Source: Xanthomonas arboricola pv. guizotiae
Lineage (GTDB): Bacteria; Pseudomonadota; Gammaproteobacteria; Xanthomonadales; Xanthomonadaceae
Assembly: GCF_002940205.1 (NCBI RefSeq)
Contig: NZ_MDSK01000002.1
Location: forward strand, 124,001-188,000
DNA: 64,000 nucleotides
Reading direction: 5' to 3'
Below the pieces are notes generated by a model. The model was not told the origin of the DNA. It saw nothing but the letters and a program-made list of their open reading frames with translations, and did not search any database. A program made the position numbers and the translations under genes. This document shows, in pieces, positions 1-9,104 of this stretch. The stretch's first letter is position 1. Each line of letters begins with the position of its first letter.

Positions 1-29
1 GCGTCGTCGCGGCGGGAGGTGTCGGTCAT
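1..29 (-). CDS. Possible 5' end of a divergent gene (cut by window start)
   Basis: Reading leftwards from an ATG at 29 gives an open frame beginning MTDTSRRDDA that runs off the window edge. It would be divergent from the LuxR-type gene at 223. No clear ribosome binding site is visible and only ten codons are present, so this is a tentative call without a functional assignment. Confidence 0.25.
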
Positions 30-222
30 GCAGGTGTCCGCTGAAAGGAGTGCCGGATTGCGAGGCAGGCGCGGTGGAGCGCCTGCACGTGATGCTGCAG
101 TGCAGCTGTCTGACTGGCATTGTGACGATAAAGTGGCCGCCAAGCCCATCCATTGGTAAAAGTGCTAGGTTTTCCACGCTGGATGTCGTCCAGCGGCGTA
201 CGTCGACACCGAAGGACCCACC

Positions 223-987
223 ATGTTCGACACTCTGGCCAGCCTGGGCCGCGACCTGCAGGCGCTGCACACGCTCAATGCCTGCCTGGATCGGGTGTTT
301 TCCGACGTCTGCGGGCTGGGCTTCCAGTCCCTGGTCTACGACTACGCACCGGTCCCGCTGAGTCTGGAAGGGGCATTGATCACCCCGTCGGTGTTCATGC
401 AGCGCAATGCGCCGGGCGACATGCAGCACATCTGGTGCGAGCACGGCTATTACCAGCACGACCCGGTGCAGCAGCGTGCGACGCGCCGCACCACGCCATT
501 CGTATGGTCCTACCGCAGCGACGGCGAGATGGAAGGCGTGGAATATGTCGGCAGCCAGCATCGGCAGGTCACGCGCTACCTGTGCGACAGCGGCATGGGA
601 ACCGGTGTCACCGTGCCCCTGCACCTGCCGGGCGGCGCGTTCGCGACATTCAGTGCTGCGGTCGACGCGGTCGCGGCGGAGGCGCCACGGCTGGCCGAAG
701 CGCAGCTGTCGCCCTTCCTGCTGCTGGCGCATACCTTCCAGGCACGTGCGCAGGAACTGCTCGATCCGCAGGAGCGCCGCTGCCACCACATCGCGTTGAC
801 CCGCCGCGAGCGCGAATGCCTGCAGTATTCAGCCAAGGGGCTGACAGCCAAGAGCATTGCCGCGGCGCTCAACCGTTCCACCGCCACGGTGAACCTGCAT
901 CTGAACTCGGCAGCACGCAAGCTGGGCGCGCGCAATCGCGTCGAGGCTGTCGTGCGCGGCATGCATTATCGATTGCTGGAGCCGTAG
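223..987 (+). CDS. LuxR-family solo regulator of the plant-signal (OryR/XccR) subfamily
   Basis: A 254-residue regulator with an N-terminal autoinducer-binding domain (about 20-165) and a C-terminal LuxR-type helix-turn-helix (about 192-245, RERECLQYSAKGLTAKSIA). In AHL-responsive LuxR proteins the ligand pocket has conserved Trp and Tyr four residues apart, then Asp-Pro. Here these are M67, W71, D80 and P81. The Met/Trp swap is the known signature of plant-associated solos such as OryR and XccR, which respond to plant compounds rather than AHLs. No luxI is visible. The next gene is a proline iminopeptidase, the established target of this subfamily, with a lux-type box in its promoter. The subfamily is firm; the ligand is inferred from the family. 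Confidence 0.9.
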   Translation: MFDTLASLGRDLQALHTLNACLDRVFSDVCGLGFQSLVYDYAPVPLSLEGALITPSVFMQRNAPGDMQHIWCEHGYYQHDPVQQRATRRTTPFVWSYRSDGEMEGVEYVGSQHRQVTRYLCDSGMGTGVTVPLHLPGGAFATFSAAVDAVAAEAPRLAEAQLSPFLLLAHTFQARAQELLDPQERRCHHIALTRRERECLQYSAKGLTAKSIAAALNRSTATVNLHLNSAARKLGARNRVEAVVRGMHYRLLEP

Positions 988-1152
988 CGCGGCGGATTCA
1001 GCCCCGACGGCAGGCCGCGATGGACGATTTTCCAGTGGGGGAAAATTTGCGATCGGCAGGCGCAATCGCTGCACGGGTTGATGCCCGTCCTGGCGAGCAC
1101 TGACCCGCCCGGCCGATCGTGCGGCGCGCTCGGACCTTCGAAGGCGCTACAA

Positions 1153-1172
1153 ACCTGGGAGTTTTGCCAGTT
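1153..1172 (+). promoter_or_regulatory. lux-type operator upstream of pip
   Basis: ACCTGGGAGTTTTGCCAGTT is a 20-base imperfect dyad (ACCTGG...CCAGTT). It ends 61 bases before the pip start, in the position and of the form expected for the LuxR-solo binding site at pip promoters in Xanthomonas. The neighbouring LuxR solo is the likely binder. Binding itself is inferred. Confidence 0.65.
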
Positions 1173-1233
1173 AACGCGCGCCGGTTGCCTCGCTAGGCTC
1201 GGCGCTCATTCTTGCCGTTAGCAGGCGCAGGTC

Positions 1234-2175
1234 ATGCAGTCCACCGAGGGTTACGTCGAATTCCGTGGGTACCGGACCTGGTACCGCATCACCGGCGACC
1301 TGCGCAGCGACGCCTGCCCGCTGATCGTGCTGCACGGCGGCCCCGGCTGCACCCACGACTATGTGGACAGCTTCAAGGACCTGGCGGCCAATGGCCGCGC
1401 GGTGATCCATTACGACCAACTCGGCAACGGCAGGTCCACCCATCTTCCCGATGCAGACCCCGGTTTCTGGACGGTGGGGCTGTTTCTGGACGAGTTGCAG
1501 GCCCTGATCATGCAACTGGGGCTGTCGCAGTACGCATTGCTGGGGCAGTCCTGGGGCGGGATGCTGGCGGCCGAGCATGCGGTGCGCCGGCCGGCCGGCC
1601 TGCGTGCGCTGGTGATCGCCAACTCCCCGGCATCGATGGGCTTGTGGCGCGCTGCCGCGCTACGGCTGCGCGCGCGCCTGCCCGAGGACATCCAGGCGGC
1701 GCTGGACGCGCACGAGGCGGCCGGCACCCTGGACGACCCGGCCTATCGCGCCGCAAGCCAGGTGTTCTACGCCCAGCACGTCTGCCGCGTGCTGCCGTGG
1801 CCCGCGGAAGTGGCGCGCACCTTCGCCGCCATCGATGCCGACCCGACCGTGTATCACGCGATGAATGGCCCGACCGAATTCCATGTGGTGGGCAGCCTGC
1901 GCAACTGGAGCATCATCGAGCGCCTGCACCGCATCAACGCGCCCACGCTGGTGCTGTCGGGCAAGTACGACGAGGCCACGCCGGAAACGGTGGAACCGTA
2001 CGCGCGCCTGATCCCGGACGCGCGGTGGCATGTATTCGCCAATTCCAGCCATATGCCGCATGTGGAAGAACGCCCGGCGTGCATGCGCCTGGTCGGCAAC
2101 TTCCTCGACGACCACACGCCGTGGCCCGGCGAGCGGCTGGTGCATGCCTCCCTACAGGCCAGCCGCGCGGTGTGA
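1234..2175 (+). CDS. pip: Proline iminopeptidase (alpha/beta hydrolase, S33)
   Basis: A 313-residue cytoplasmic alpha/beta hydrolase that removes N-terminal proline from peptides. Visible features are the oxyanion-region HGGPG at 34-38, the nucleophile elbow GQSWGG with Ser106, an Asp246 candidate in [11 protein letters not shown] and a His273 candidate in NSSHMPH. Length and motifs are typical of family S33. The gene follows a plant-responsive LuxR solo in the same direction, with a lux-type box between them. That is the known pip arrangement in plant-pathogenic Xanthomonas, where this gene contributes to virulence and is switched on in the host. Confidence 0.93.
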   Translation: MQSTEGYVEFRGYRTWYRITGDLRSDACPLIVLHGGPGCTHDYVDSFKDLAANGRAVIHYDQLGNGRSTHLPDADPGFWTVGLFLDELQALIMQLGLSQYALLGQSWGGMLAAEHAVRRPAGLRALVIANSPASMGLWRAAALRLRARLPEDIQAALDAHEAAGTLDDPAYRAASQVFYAQHVCRVLPWPAEVARTFAAIDADPTVYHAMNGPTEFHVVGSLRNWSIIERLHRINAPTLVLSGKYDEATPETVEPYARLIPDARWHVFANSSHMPHVEERPACMRLVGNFLDDHTPWPGERLVHASLQASRAV

Positions 2176-3009
2176 GCGGATGGGGTGGGATGGATGTGAG
2201 TGCACGTGAAGCTGAGCGTGCCCGGCTGCGGTGCGCAGCTGCGACGCGTCGCGATTGAGCATGAGCTGCCTTGCTTGCGCATTACATGCGTCAGCGTGAG
2301 CAATGATTGAAGAGTCCTCCTGTCGATACACGCAGCTATGCCTCAACCGCGTGTCGCTGAGCCGACACATCCAATGCGGATTGCCAGCTACGGTCGAACA
2401 CCACCTGACGCACCACGTGGTTGGACCTACGCGGCCTGACCATGTCGAGAGAGGCTGGTCGTCGCGCCGGCGCTCGCCCACTGTCGCGATTGCGCCAGAA
2501 GCGCAAGCAAGCATCGTCTTCTGCAAAGCGCCATCTGACGTGGCGTAAACCACACGAACCACACAAACCTCGCAAACCGCATGTGCCTGCGATGGCGCTG
2601 CTGCTACGCACCAATGACGCTCACAACACACGTTCGTGTGCAGTGACCACCGCGCAGCATTGCGTGTTGCACTTCGATGCTTAAAAAACGCTTCTGCCAC
2701 TCGCAACTGCGGTCGAACGCGCGCGTGAGTAAACCAGCATCGGCCTGCGTTTGCATGCATGAAAAACACATCTGCATATAGAGGAAAACACTGCGCACGC
2801 CGCAACGGTGTCCTGTCCCGGGTGTCCCGCGCTGTCTCTTTTGCATGTCCTGCAGGGAGAACACCGCGATGCGTCAAAGTTTCAGTGATGGATAATTGTT
2901 TTATGTTTTAAATCGCGCGAAGAATGCGGCCCCCCACGCACCGCTTTGCTGTTGCCGTCGCTCCGGCGCAGGCAGCACGCATCGCTTTCCATACTTTGGG
3001 AGAGGCTGC
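2176..3009. other. Long intergenic region upstream of the pectate lyase gene
   Basis: About 830 bases with no convincing gene; short open frames here lack ribosome sites and recognisable sequence. The stretch is less GC-rich than its surroundings, with A/C-rich low-complexity sequence around 2545-2585 and an AT-rich patch around 2870-2925 that may hold the pectate lyase promoter. I looked for a plant-inducible promoter box (TTCG-N16-TTCG type) and did not find a convincing one. Confidence 0.5.
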
Positions 3010-4071
3010 ATGATCATCAAGACATTCCAGGGCGCAGTTGTGCTTGCACTGTCCGCCTGCACTGCGGGCGCCATCGCCGGGCCGGTCGGGTACGGCGCCG
3101 GCACCACCGGCGGCGGCAACAAGACACCGGTCACGGTGACCACCTTCGAGGCGATGCAGGCTGCGATCGACAGTTATTCCGGCAGCGGCGGGTTGGTGCT
3201 CAACTACACCGGCAAGTTCGACTTCGGCAGCATCAAGGACGTCTGCGCGCAGTGGAAATTGCCGGCCAAGACCGTGCAGATCAAGAACAAGAGCGACATC
3301 ACCATCAAGGGTGCCAACGGCTCGTCGGCCAACTTCGGGCTCTGGGTGGTAGGCAACTCCAGCAACATCATTCTCCAGAACATGACCATCGGCCTGCTGC
3401 AGGGCGGTGAAGATGCCGACGCGATTTCGCTGGAGGGCAATTCCAGCGGCTCGCCGTCCAGGATCTGGGTCGACCACAACACCGTGTTCGCCTCCTTGAC
3501 CAAGTGCTCGGGCGCCGGCGATGCGTCTTTCGATGGCGGCATCGACATGAAGAAGGGCACCCATCACGTCACCGTGTCCTACAACCACGTCTACAACTAT
3601 CAGAAGGTGGCGCTCAACGGATACAGCGACAGCGACAGCAAGAATTCGGCCGCGCGCACCACCTATCACCACAACCGCTTCAAGAACGTCGAGTCGCGCG
3701 TGCCGTTGCAACGGCGTGGGCTGAGCCACATCTACAACAACTACTTCAACAGCGTCACCACCTCGGGCATCAACGTGCGCATGGGCGGGGTTGCCAAGAT
3801 CGAGTCCAACTACTTCGAGAACATCAAGAACCCGGTGACCTCGCGCGACAGCAGCGAGATCGGCTACTGGGACCTGATCAACAACTACGTCGGCAGCGGC
3901 ATCACCTGGGGCACCCCGGACGGCAGCAAGCCCTACGCCAACGCCACCAACTGGATCACCACCAAGGTGTTCCCCGAGCCGCTGGGCTACACCTACAGCA
4001 TCACCCCGGCCGCACAGGTCAAGGCCAAGGTGATCGCCACTGCCGGCGCGGGCACCAACCTGGCCGAGTAA
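3010..4071 (+). CDS. Secreted pectate lyase, polysaccharide lyase family 1
   Basis: Cleaves polygalacturonate by beta-elimination, and is probably exported by Sec and then type II secretion. The ATG at 3010 was chosen because it follows GGGAGAGG and opens a signal peptide (MIIKTFQGAVVLALSACTAGAIA). An in-frame ATG at 2896 would bury that signal. The 353-residue protein shows family-1 marks: the IWVDHN motif near residue 152, the calcium-ligand region around FDGGIDMKKG, and ESRVPLQRRGLSH with the catalytic Arg near residue 230. Repeated Asn-rich turns (YNHVYNY, YNNYF, INNYV) fit the parallel beta-helix. It stands alone in an intergenic setting typical of plant cell-wall degrading enzymes. Confidence 0.93.
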   Translation: MIIKTFQGAVVLALSACTAGAIAGPVGYGAGTTGGGNKTPVTVTTFEAMQAAIDSYSGSGGLVLNYTGKFDFGSIKDVCAQWKLPAKTVQIKNKSDITIKGANGSSANFGLWVVGNSSNIILQNMTIGLLQGGEDADAISLEGNSSGSPSRIWVDHNTVFASLTKCSGAGDASFDGGIDMKKGTHHVTVSYNHVYNYQKVALNGYSDSDSKNSAARTTYHHNRFKNVESRVPLQRRGLSHIYNNYFNSVTTSGINVRMGGVAKIESNYFENIKNPVTSRDSSEIGYWDLINNYVGSGITWGTPDGSKPYANATNWITTKVFPEPLGYTYSITPAAQVKAKVIATAGAGTNLAE

Positions 4072-4096
4072 GCGGCAACAGGGTGCGCTCACATGG

Positions 4097-4117
4097 ATCC
4101 CCGGCCTGGCCGGGGAT
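4097..4117 (+). terminator. Hairpin after the pectate lyase gene
   Basis: ATCCCCGGCC and GGCCGGGGAT pair perfectly around a single T, 25 bases after the pectate lyase stop codon. There is no clear T-run afterwards, so it may be a transcript-stabilising hairpin or a weak terminator. Confidence 0.55.
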
Positions 4118-4329
4118 GCTTGTCTGCGCGGTGCAACCGTTCGCGCAGCGACGGTCGCAGCCAGGCATGGCGCTGGCCGGTGGTTGCCCACGTGCGGTGA
4201 ATCCCTGGCGGTGGATGCAGGCAAGCGCCCGCCCGGCTTGATCGACCTCGCTCCGGCGCCGGCGTCAAGAGGCGCGGCAGGCGCCGCGACGCGGTATCGT
4301 GTCGCGATCCCATCCATGCAAGCCCGTCC

Positions 4330-5718
4330 ATGCCGCTTCCGACCGATCCCGTTGCTGAGCACGCTCCGTCCGCCGCACCCACCTTGCGCCACGCGCTGAA
4401 ACCGCGGCAATTGATGATGATGGGCCTGGGCACGGCGATCGGTGCCGGGCTGTTTCTGGGCTCGGGTGTGGGGATCCATGCGGCGGGGCCGGCAGTGCTG
4501 GTGTCGTACCTGATCGCCGGAGCGCTGGTGATCATCGTGATGAACGCGCTGGGCGAAATGGCTGCGTCCAAGCCGGCCAGCGGTGCGTTTTCCGTATACG
4601 CGGCCGACGCGATGGGGCCGACCGCCGGTGCGACGGTGGGCTGGTTGTGGTGGCTGCAGATCGTGGTGGTGATCGCGGCCGAAGCGGTCGGCGCGGCGGG
4701 CCTGCTCGCCTCGGTATGGCCGGCGTTGTCGGTGCCGTTGCTGGCGGTGGTGTTCATGGCCATCTTCACTGCGATCAATCTGCTCGGCGTGCGCAATTTC
4801 GGCGAGTTCGAATTCTGGTTCGCCATCCTCAAGGTCGTTGCGATCGTGGTGTTCCTGCTGATCGGCGTGGCCTTGCTGGCCGGCTGGCTGCCCGGCGTGG
4901 TGTCGCCGGGGCTGTCCAACTTCACCCGGAACGGCGGGTTCGCGCCGAAGGGGCTGGCCGGCATCGGTTCGGCGTTGCTGGTGGTGGTGTTCGCCTTCGG
5001 CGGCACCGAAATCGTGGCGGTTGCCGCTGCGGAAACCGCCGACCCGGGCCGCAGCCTGGCACGCACGATTCGCACCGTGGCCTGGCGCATCCTGGTGTTC
5101 TACATCGGCTCGATCAGCGTGATCGTGGCGGTGGTGCCGTGGACCAGCGCGGCGCTCAGCTCGCCGTTCGCCGCCGTGCTGGAGGTGGCGCGCATTCCCG
5201 GCGCGGCCACCGCCATCACCCTGGTCGCCGTGGTGGCCTTGCTGTCGGCGCTCAATGCCAATCTGTACGGCGCCTCGCGGATGATCTTCTCGCTGGCGCA
5301 GCGTGGTGAAGCGCCGCGCTGGCTTGGCAGGACCAGCGGCGAGCAGGTGCCGCTGGTGGCGGTGATCGCCAGCGTGCTGTTCGGCTTTGCCGCAGCCGCG
5401 CTGGAACTGCTGTACCCCAACAAGGTGTTGCCGATGCTGCTCAACATCGTCGGCGCCACCTGCCTGCTGGTGTGGACGATCTCGCTGCTGTCGCAGCTGA
5501 TCCTGCGCGCACGCGCCGACCGCGCCGGCATCGCGTTGCCGTTCCGCATGCGGGGGTATCCGTTTCTGACCCTGCTGGCCCTGGCGATCCTGGCGGTGAT
5601 CTTCGTGCTGCTGGCGTCCTCGGCGGACACCCGCGCGCAGTTCCTGTCGATGGTCGGTCTGACTGTCTTCATCGCCGTGGTCAGCGAAGTGGCGCGACGC
5701 GTGCGTGCAAGGACATGA
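4330..5718 (+). CDS. Amino acid permease, APC superfamily
   Basis: A 462-residue integral membrane protein with about twelve hydrophobic segments. The N-terminal segment holds GLGTAIGAGLFLGSG, the conserved glycine-rich helix-1 motif of amino acid/polyamine/cation transporters that binds the substrate amino and carboxyl groups. GEMAASKPASGAFSVYA matches the helix-2/3 region of the AAT group, and a helix-6-like FAFGGTEIVAVAAAET is also present. It should import an amino acid by proton symport. The substrate cannot be told, and candidates include proline, GABA, aromatic or basic amino acids. A dipeptidase gene follows in the same direction about 285 bases downstream. Confidence 0.88.
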   Translation: MPLPTDPVAEHAPSAAPTLRHALKPRQLMMMGLGTAIGAGLFLGSGVGIHAAGPAVLVSYLIAGALVIIVMNALGEMAASKPASGAFSVYAADAMGPTAGATVGWLWWLQIVVVIAAEAVGAAGLLASVWPALSVPLLAVVFMAIFTAINLLGVRNFGEFEFWFAILKVVAIVVFLLIGVALLAGWLPGVVSPGLSNFTRNGGFAPKGLAGIGSALLVVVFAFGGTEIVAVAAAETADPGRSLARTIRTVAWRILVFYIGSISVIVAVVPWTSAALSSPFAAVLEVARIPGAATAITLVAVVALLSALNANLYGASRMIFSLAQRGEAPRWLGRTSGEQVPLVAVIASVLFGFAAAALELLYPNKVLPMLLNIVGATCLLVWTISLLSQLILRARADRAGIALPFRMRGYPFLTLLALAILAVIFVLLASSADTRAQFLSMVGLTVFIAVVSEVARRVRART

Positions 5719-6003
5719 GCTTATAGGTCTGCGCGGCTGAGTGCGTGATCGTCCAGCGGCGCAACCACGGCTGCAGTGCGCTTTTGCACACCGTCGAAGC
5801 GAGAACAGGCAAGCAGTCTTGCGGTTTCCTTCCCATCGGACAGGCGAGTGGCTGGATCTGCCGATCCAGCTCGGCTACTGTGGTTCGGTCGATTCTGTCC
5901 GTTGCATCGGGTTGCCTGGAAACAGCGACGCGCCAGCGCGCGACGATGAAAACACACCGCTGCACTCCTTGATTGTTTCAGCAGTCATCGCCGGGGTTCG
6001 CGC

Positions 6004-7233
6004 ATGCATGCCGTTTCGTCCGAGAATTCTGCTGCCTCGCCTGCCGCCCGCACCCTGGAGGCAGTGCATGCGCTGGCCTATCCGGTCGATACGCATCTGG
6101 ACTCCCTGTATCTGTCGCGCCTGGGCGGCTTCGATTTCTGGAAGGGCGACTGGAAAGCGCATCGGCGCTCGCTGATCCTCTGGCTGATGTCCAGGACCTC
6201 GCCAAGAGGGCGCAACCAACCGCTGATGTACCACGTCAGCGGCCCGGACTTTCTGGCCGGCGGCTACGGCGCTGCCTGCTTCAGCGCCCACGCGTTGTGG
6301 GAAAACCTCTTCGGCGCGCCGTTTCTCGATCCCTGGAACAACTGGGTGGAGCATCAGCGCTATGTCGAGGAGATGGTGGCCGCGAGCAAGGGTCGGATGC
6401 GGCTGGCACGCAGCGCCGCCGAGCTGCGCGCGGTTCGGGCCGAAGGCCTGTGCTGCGCCATCCTGTCGCTGGAGGGCGCGCATATGCTCGGCCCACGCGG
6501 GGTCCGCAGCCAGGCGCTGCGGCTGCAGCGCCTGGACATCGCTGCCAGGGCCGGCGCCGCCTATGTGACGCTCAACCATTTCAGCCATACCGACATCTCC
6601 CAGGCCGGCTATGCGCCGCTCAATCCGTGGTGCGGGATCGAGGGCGCGGGGCTGTCGGAATTCGGCCGCAAGGTCGTGGAGCGCTGCATCGATGCCGGAC
6701 TGCTGGTGGATCTTTCGCATACCTCGAGCCAGGGCGTGCTCGATGCCTGCGCCATCTGCGTCCGTCGCAACGTGCCGGCCTTCGCCTCGCATGCCGCCTC
6801 GCGCAGCGTCACTCGTGGCGCCGAAACGCGGCCGTCGCGTCATCTCGACCGCGGGCTCGACGACGCGGCGATCCGCGCCATCGTCCAGACCGGTGGCTGC
6901 ATCAGCGTCATCCTGGCACCGTACTTTCTGCAGCATACGTATCTGGCCGATGGCAAGCCGAACATGGATGCCGATCTCGCCTTTGTCATCGGCTACTACG
7001 AAGCCTTCGCCCGGCAGATCGCCGCCATGGGGATCGTCGAGGATGCGTGGAAACACCTGAGCTTCGGCAGCGATTTCGATGGCGGCATTTCCAGCCTGCC
7101 GACCGGTATGCGCAGCGGTGCGGATCTGCCCAGGCTCACCCAGGCGATGATGAATGCCGGCTGGCCCACCCAACGCATCGTCGATGTGTACAGCGGCAAT
7201 TTCCTGCGGATCTGGGAGCGGGTGCGGCCGTAG
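6004..7233 (+). CDS. Membrane dipeptidase family M19 metallopeptidase
   Basis: A 409-residue zinc dipeptidase of the renal-dipeptidase (M19) family, hydrolysing dipeptides, possibly including D-amino-acid ones. Metal ligands are recognisable: D29-x-H31-x-D33 in VDTHLDSLY, the bridging Glu in LSLEGAHML near residue 157, His in VDLSHTS near 237 and in FASHAASRSV near 262, and the GSDFDG motif near 357. No convincing signal peptide is seen at this start, so it is probably cytoplasmic unless a different start is used. Its position after an amino acid permease suggests peptide nutrition. I see no promoter element between the two genes, so co-transcription is possible but unproved. Confidence 0.88.
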   Translation: MHAVSSENSAASPAARTLEAVHALAYPVDTHLDSLYLSRLGGFDFWKGDWKAHRRSLILWLMSRTSPRGRNQPLMYHVSGPDFLAGGYGAACFSAHALWENLFGAPFLDPWNNWVEHQRYVEEMVAASKGRMRLARSAAELRAVRAEGLCCAILSLEGAHMLGPRGVRSQALRLQRLDIAARAGAAYVTLNHFSHTDISQAGYAPLNPWCGIEGAGLSEFGRKVVERCIDAGLLVDLSHTSSQGVLDACAICVRRNVPAFASHAASRSVTRGAETRPSRHLDRGLDDAAIRAIVQTGGCISVILAPYFLQHTYLADGKPNMDADLAFVIGYYEAFARQIAAMGIVEDAWKHLSFGSDFDGGISSLPTGMRSGADLPRLTQAMMNAGWPTQRIVDVYSGNFLRIWERVRP

Positions 7234-7706
7234 CGTTTTCCGGCGACCTGCGTGCGGATGGGTGGGGGCGGCCCCAGCCCCAGCCCCGGCCGCGTGCGCC
7301 GGGCGCATCGCAGTGACCGGCCCGCGCGCAACGCCTCCGCATGCGAGGAATACGCGCTGCATTGCACACCGGGTGTAGCATCGCGCACAGGGCCAACAAA
7401 ACTGCTGCGCCGCGGTCAGGCGGGCGCGGCCGGTGCTCGAATCGGCATGGACCACGCATGCGCTGCGGTTCCGGGCGCGCCGTCCGCATCCACCTGACGA
7501 CCACTGGCTACGTTTTGTTGGTCGCCCTTGGTTGCACAAACGCGGCACTTGCCGCAGATGCGACGCCGTGTCGCATCGGGAACACGCACGACCGTCCTTA
7601 TGATGATCCCGTAGCGCAGACATCGCGATCGGCCGGCACTGGTGTTCGGCAATCGACCTGCAGCCCGTGCGCTGATGCTGCCCCATCTTTTCCTGGAGGA
7701 CTCTCC
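7234..7706. other. Intergenic region upstream of cioA
   Basis: About 470 bases without a supported gene. An open frame continues in from 7341 in the cioA frame, but it has no family resemblance before residue 1 of CioA and no ribosome site. A C/G-rich low-complexity run (GCCCCAGCCCCAGCCCCGGCC) lies at 7267-7290. The cioAB promoter is presumably here, though I cannot point to -35/-10 boxes. Confidence 0.45.
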
Positions 7707-9104
7707 ATGGATGCCTTGCTGTTATCGCGGATCCAGTTCGGATTCGTCATCGCATTCCACGTGCTGTTTCCCGCATTCACCATCGGGCTGTCCAGCCTGC
7801 TGGCATTTCTCGAGTGGCGCTGGCTGCGCACCCGGCTGCCGGTGTGGCGCGAGCTGTATTTCTTCTGGCAGAAGATCTTCGCGGTGTCGTTCGGCATGGG
7901 CGTGGTCAGCGGCATCGTGATGGCCTTCCAGTTCGGAGCCAACTGGCCGGAGCTGAGCCGGATCGCCGGCAGCGTGATCGGCCCGTTGCTGAGCTACGAG
8001 GTGCTGACCGCGTTCTTCCTCGAAGCCAGTTTCCTGGGCGTGATGATGTTCGGCTGGGGGCGCATTTCCGAGCGCCTGCATTTCCTGGCGACCTGCATGG
8101 TGGCGCTGGGTACGCTGTTTTCCACGTTCTGGATCCTGTCGTCCAATAGCTGGCTGCAGACCCCGGCCGGCTATGAGGTGGTGGGCGGCGTCGTGCATCC
8201 GGTGGCGTGGCTGAAGATCATTTTCAACCCCTCGTTCCCGTACCGGCTTGCGCATATGGCGCTGGGCTCGTTCATCACCACCTGCTTTGTGGTCGGTGCG
8301 GTGGGGGCGTGGTATCTGCATCGCGGCGTGCACCGCGAGGCCGGGCTGCGCATGCTCAAGCTGGCGGTGGCCTTCGCGGCGATCACCGTGCCGCTGCAGA
8401 TCTTCGTCGGTGACATGCATGGCTTGAACACGCTAAAGCACCAGCCGATGAAGATCGCGGCGATGGAAGCGCACTGGCATGACGAAGGCCAGGGCAAGGG
8501 GTTTCCGCTGGTGCTGTTCGCGCTGCCCAATGCGCAGGCCGAGCGCAACGATTACGAGGTGGCGATCCCGCGCCTGGGCAGCCTGATCCTGACCCACAGC
8601 CTGGAAGGCAGCATCGCGCCGCTGACCTCGGTGCCGGCACAGGATCGCCCGCCGGTGACGCCGGTGTTCTTCGCCTTCCGCATCATGGTCGGGCTGGGCT
8701 CGTTGATGCTGCTGGTGGCCTGGGTCTCGGCGTTCGCCTGGTGGCGCGGCACCTTGCTGCAGTGGCGCTGGCTGCTGGCGACCTGGCGCTGGATGTTGCC
8801 GAGCGGCTTCATCGCGCTGGTCTCGGGCTGGTTCGTCACCGAGATGGGGCGGCAGCCGTATGTGGTCTATGGCCTGTTGCGCACTGCCGATGCGGTGGGC
8901 CCGCAATCGACGCTGATGACCGCGATCTCGCTGGCGGTGTACGTGGTCGGCTATGCCTTCGTGTTCGGCTGGGGCATCTGGTACCTGGTCAAGATCGGCA
9001 AGATCGGGCCGACCCCGCATGACGCGCCGCAGCTGGACCACGGCGAACACACCCCGGCACGGCCGCTGTCGGCGGCCGATGAACCGATCGACGGAGCCGC
9101 ATGA
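7707..9104 (+). CDS. cioA: Cytochrome bd-type (cyanide-insensitive) ubiquinol oxidase subunit I
   Basis: The quinol-oxidising, haem-bearing subunit of a bd-type terminal oxidase in the inner membrane. The ATG at 7707 follows GGAGGA with good spacing, and the protein opens MDALLLSRIQFGFVIAFHVL, the standard first helix carrying the haem b595 axial His. GDMHGLNTLKHQPMK and GWFVTEMGRQPYVVYG are the conserved quinol-site motifs of the family. At 465 residues it is shorter than E. coli CydA (522) because the Q-loop is short. That is the hallmark of CioA-type enzymes, which are relatively cyanide-resistant. cioB follows with a start/stop overlap. Confidence 0.93.
   Translation: MDALLLSRIQFGFVIAFHVLFPAFTIGLSSLLAFLEWRWLRTRLPVWRELYFFWQKIFAVSFGMGVVSGIVMAFQFGANWPELSRIAGSVIGPLLSYEVLTAFFLEASFLGVMMFGWGRISERLHFLATCMVALGTLFSTFWILSSNSWLQTPAGYEVVGGVVHPVAWLKIIFNPSFPYRLAHMALGSFITTCFVVGAVGAWYLHRGVHREAGLRMLKLAVAFAAITVPLQIFVGDMHGLNTLKHQPMKIAAMEAHWHDEGQGKGFPLVLFALPNAQAERNDYEVAIPRLGSLILTHSLEGSIAPLTSVPAQDRPPVTPVFFAFRIMVGLGSLMLLVAWVSAFAWWRGTLLQWRWLLATWRWMLPSGFIALVSGWFVTEMGRQPYVVYGLLRTADAVGPQSTLMTAISLAVYVVGYAFVFGWGIWYLVKIGKIGPTPHDAPQLDHGEHTPARPLSAADEPIDGAA

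Noticed and set aside
2896..3009. Upstream in-frame ATG extending the pectate lyase
   Set aside because: It would place 38 residues before a clear signal peptide; the ATG at 3010 has the better ribosome site.
2176..3009. Plant-inducible promoter (PIP) box upstream of the pectate lyase
   Set aside because: TTCG motifs are present but not at the required spacing.
2908..4479. Long minus-strand open frame opposite the pectate lyase gene
   Set aside because: It is a GC-bias antisense frame with no recognisable protein features.
5875..7686. 603-codon minus-strand open frame opposite the dipeptidase gene
   Set aside because: The sequence is Arg/Ala/Gly/His-rich, typical of an antisense frame in GC-rich DNA; the plus-strand M19 enzyme explains the region.
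7341..7706. In-frame extension before cioA
   Set aside because: There is no ribosome site and no homology before MDALLLSRIQFGF.
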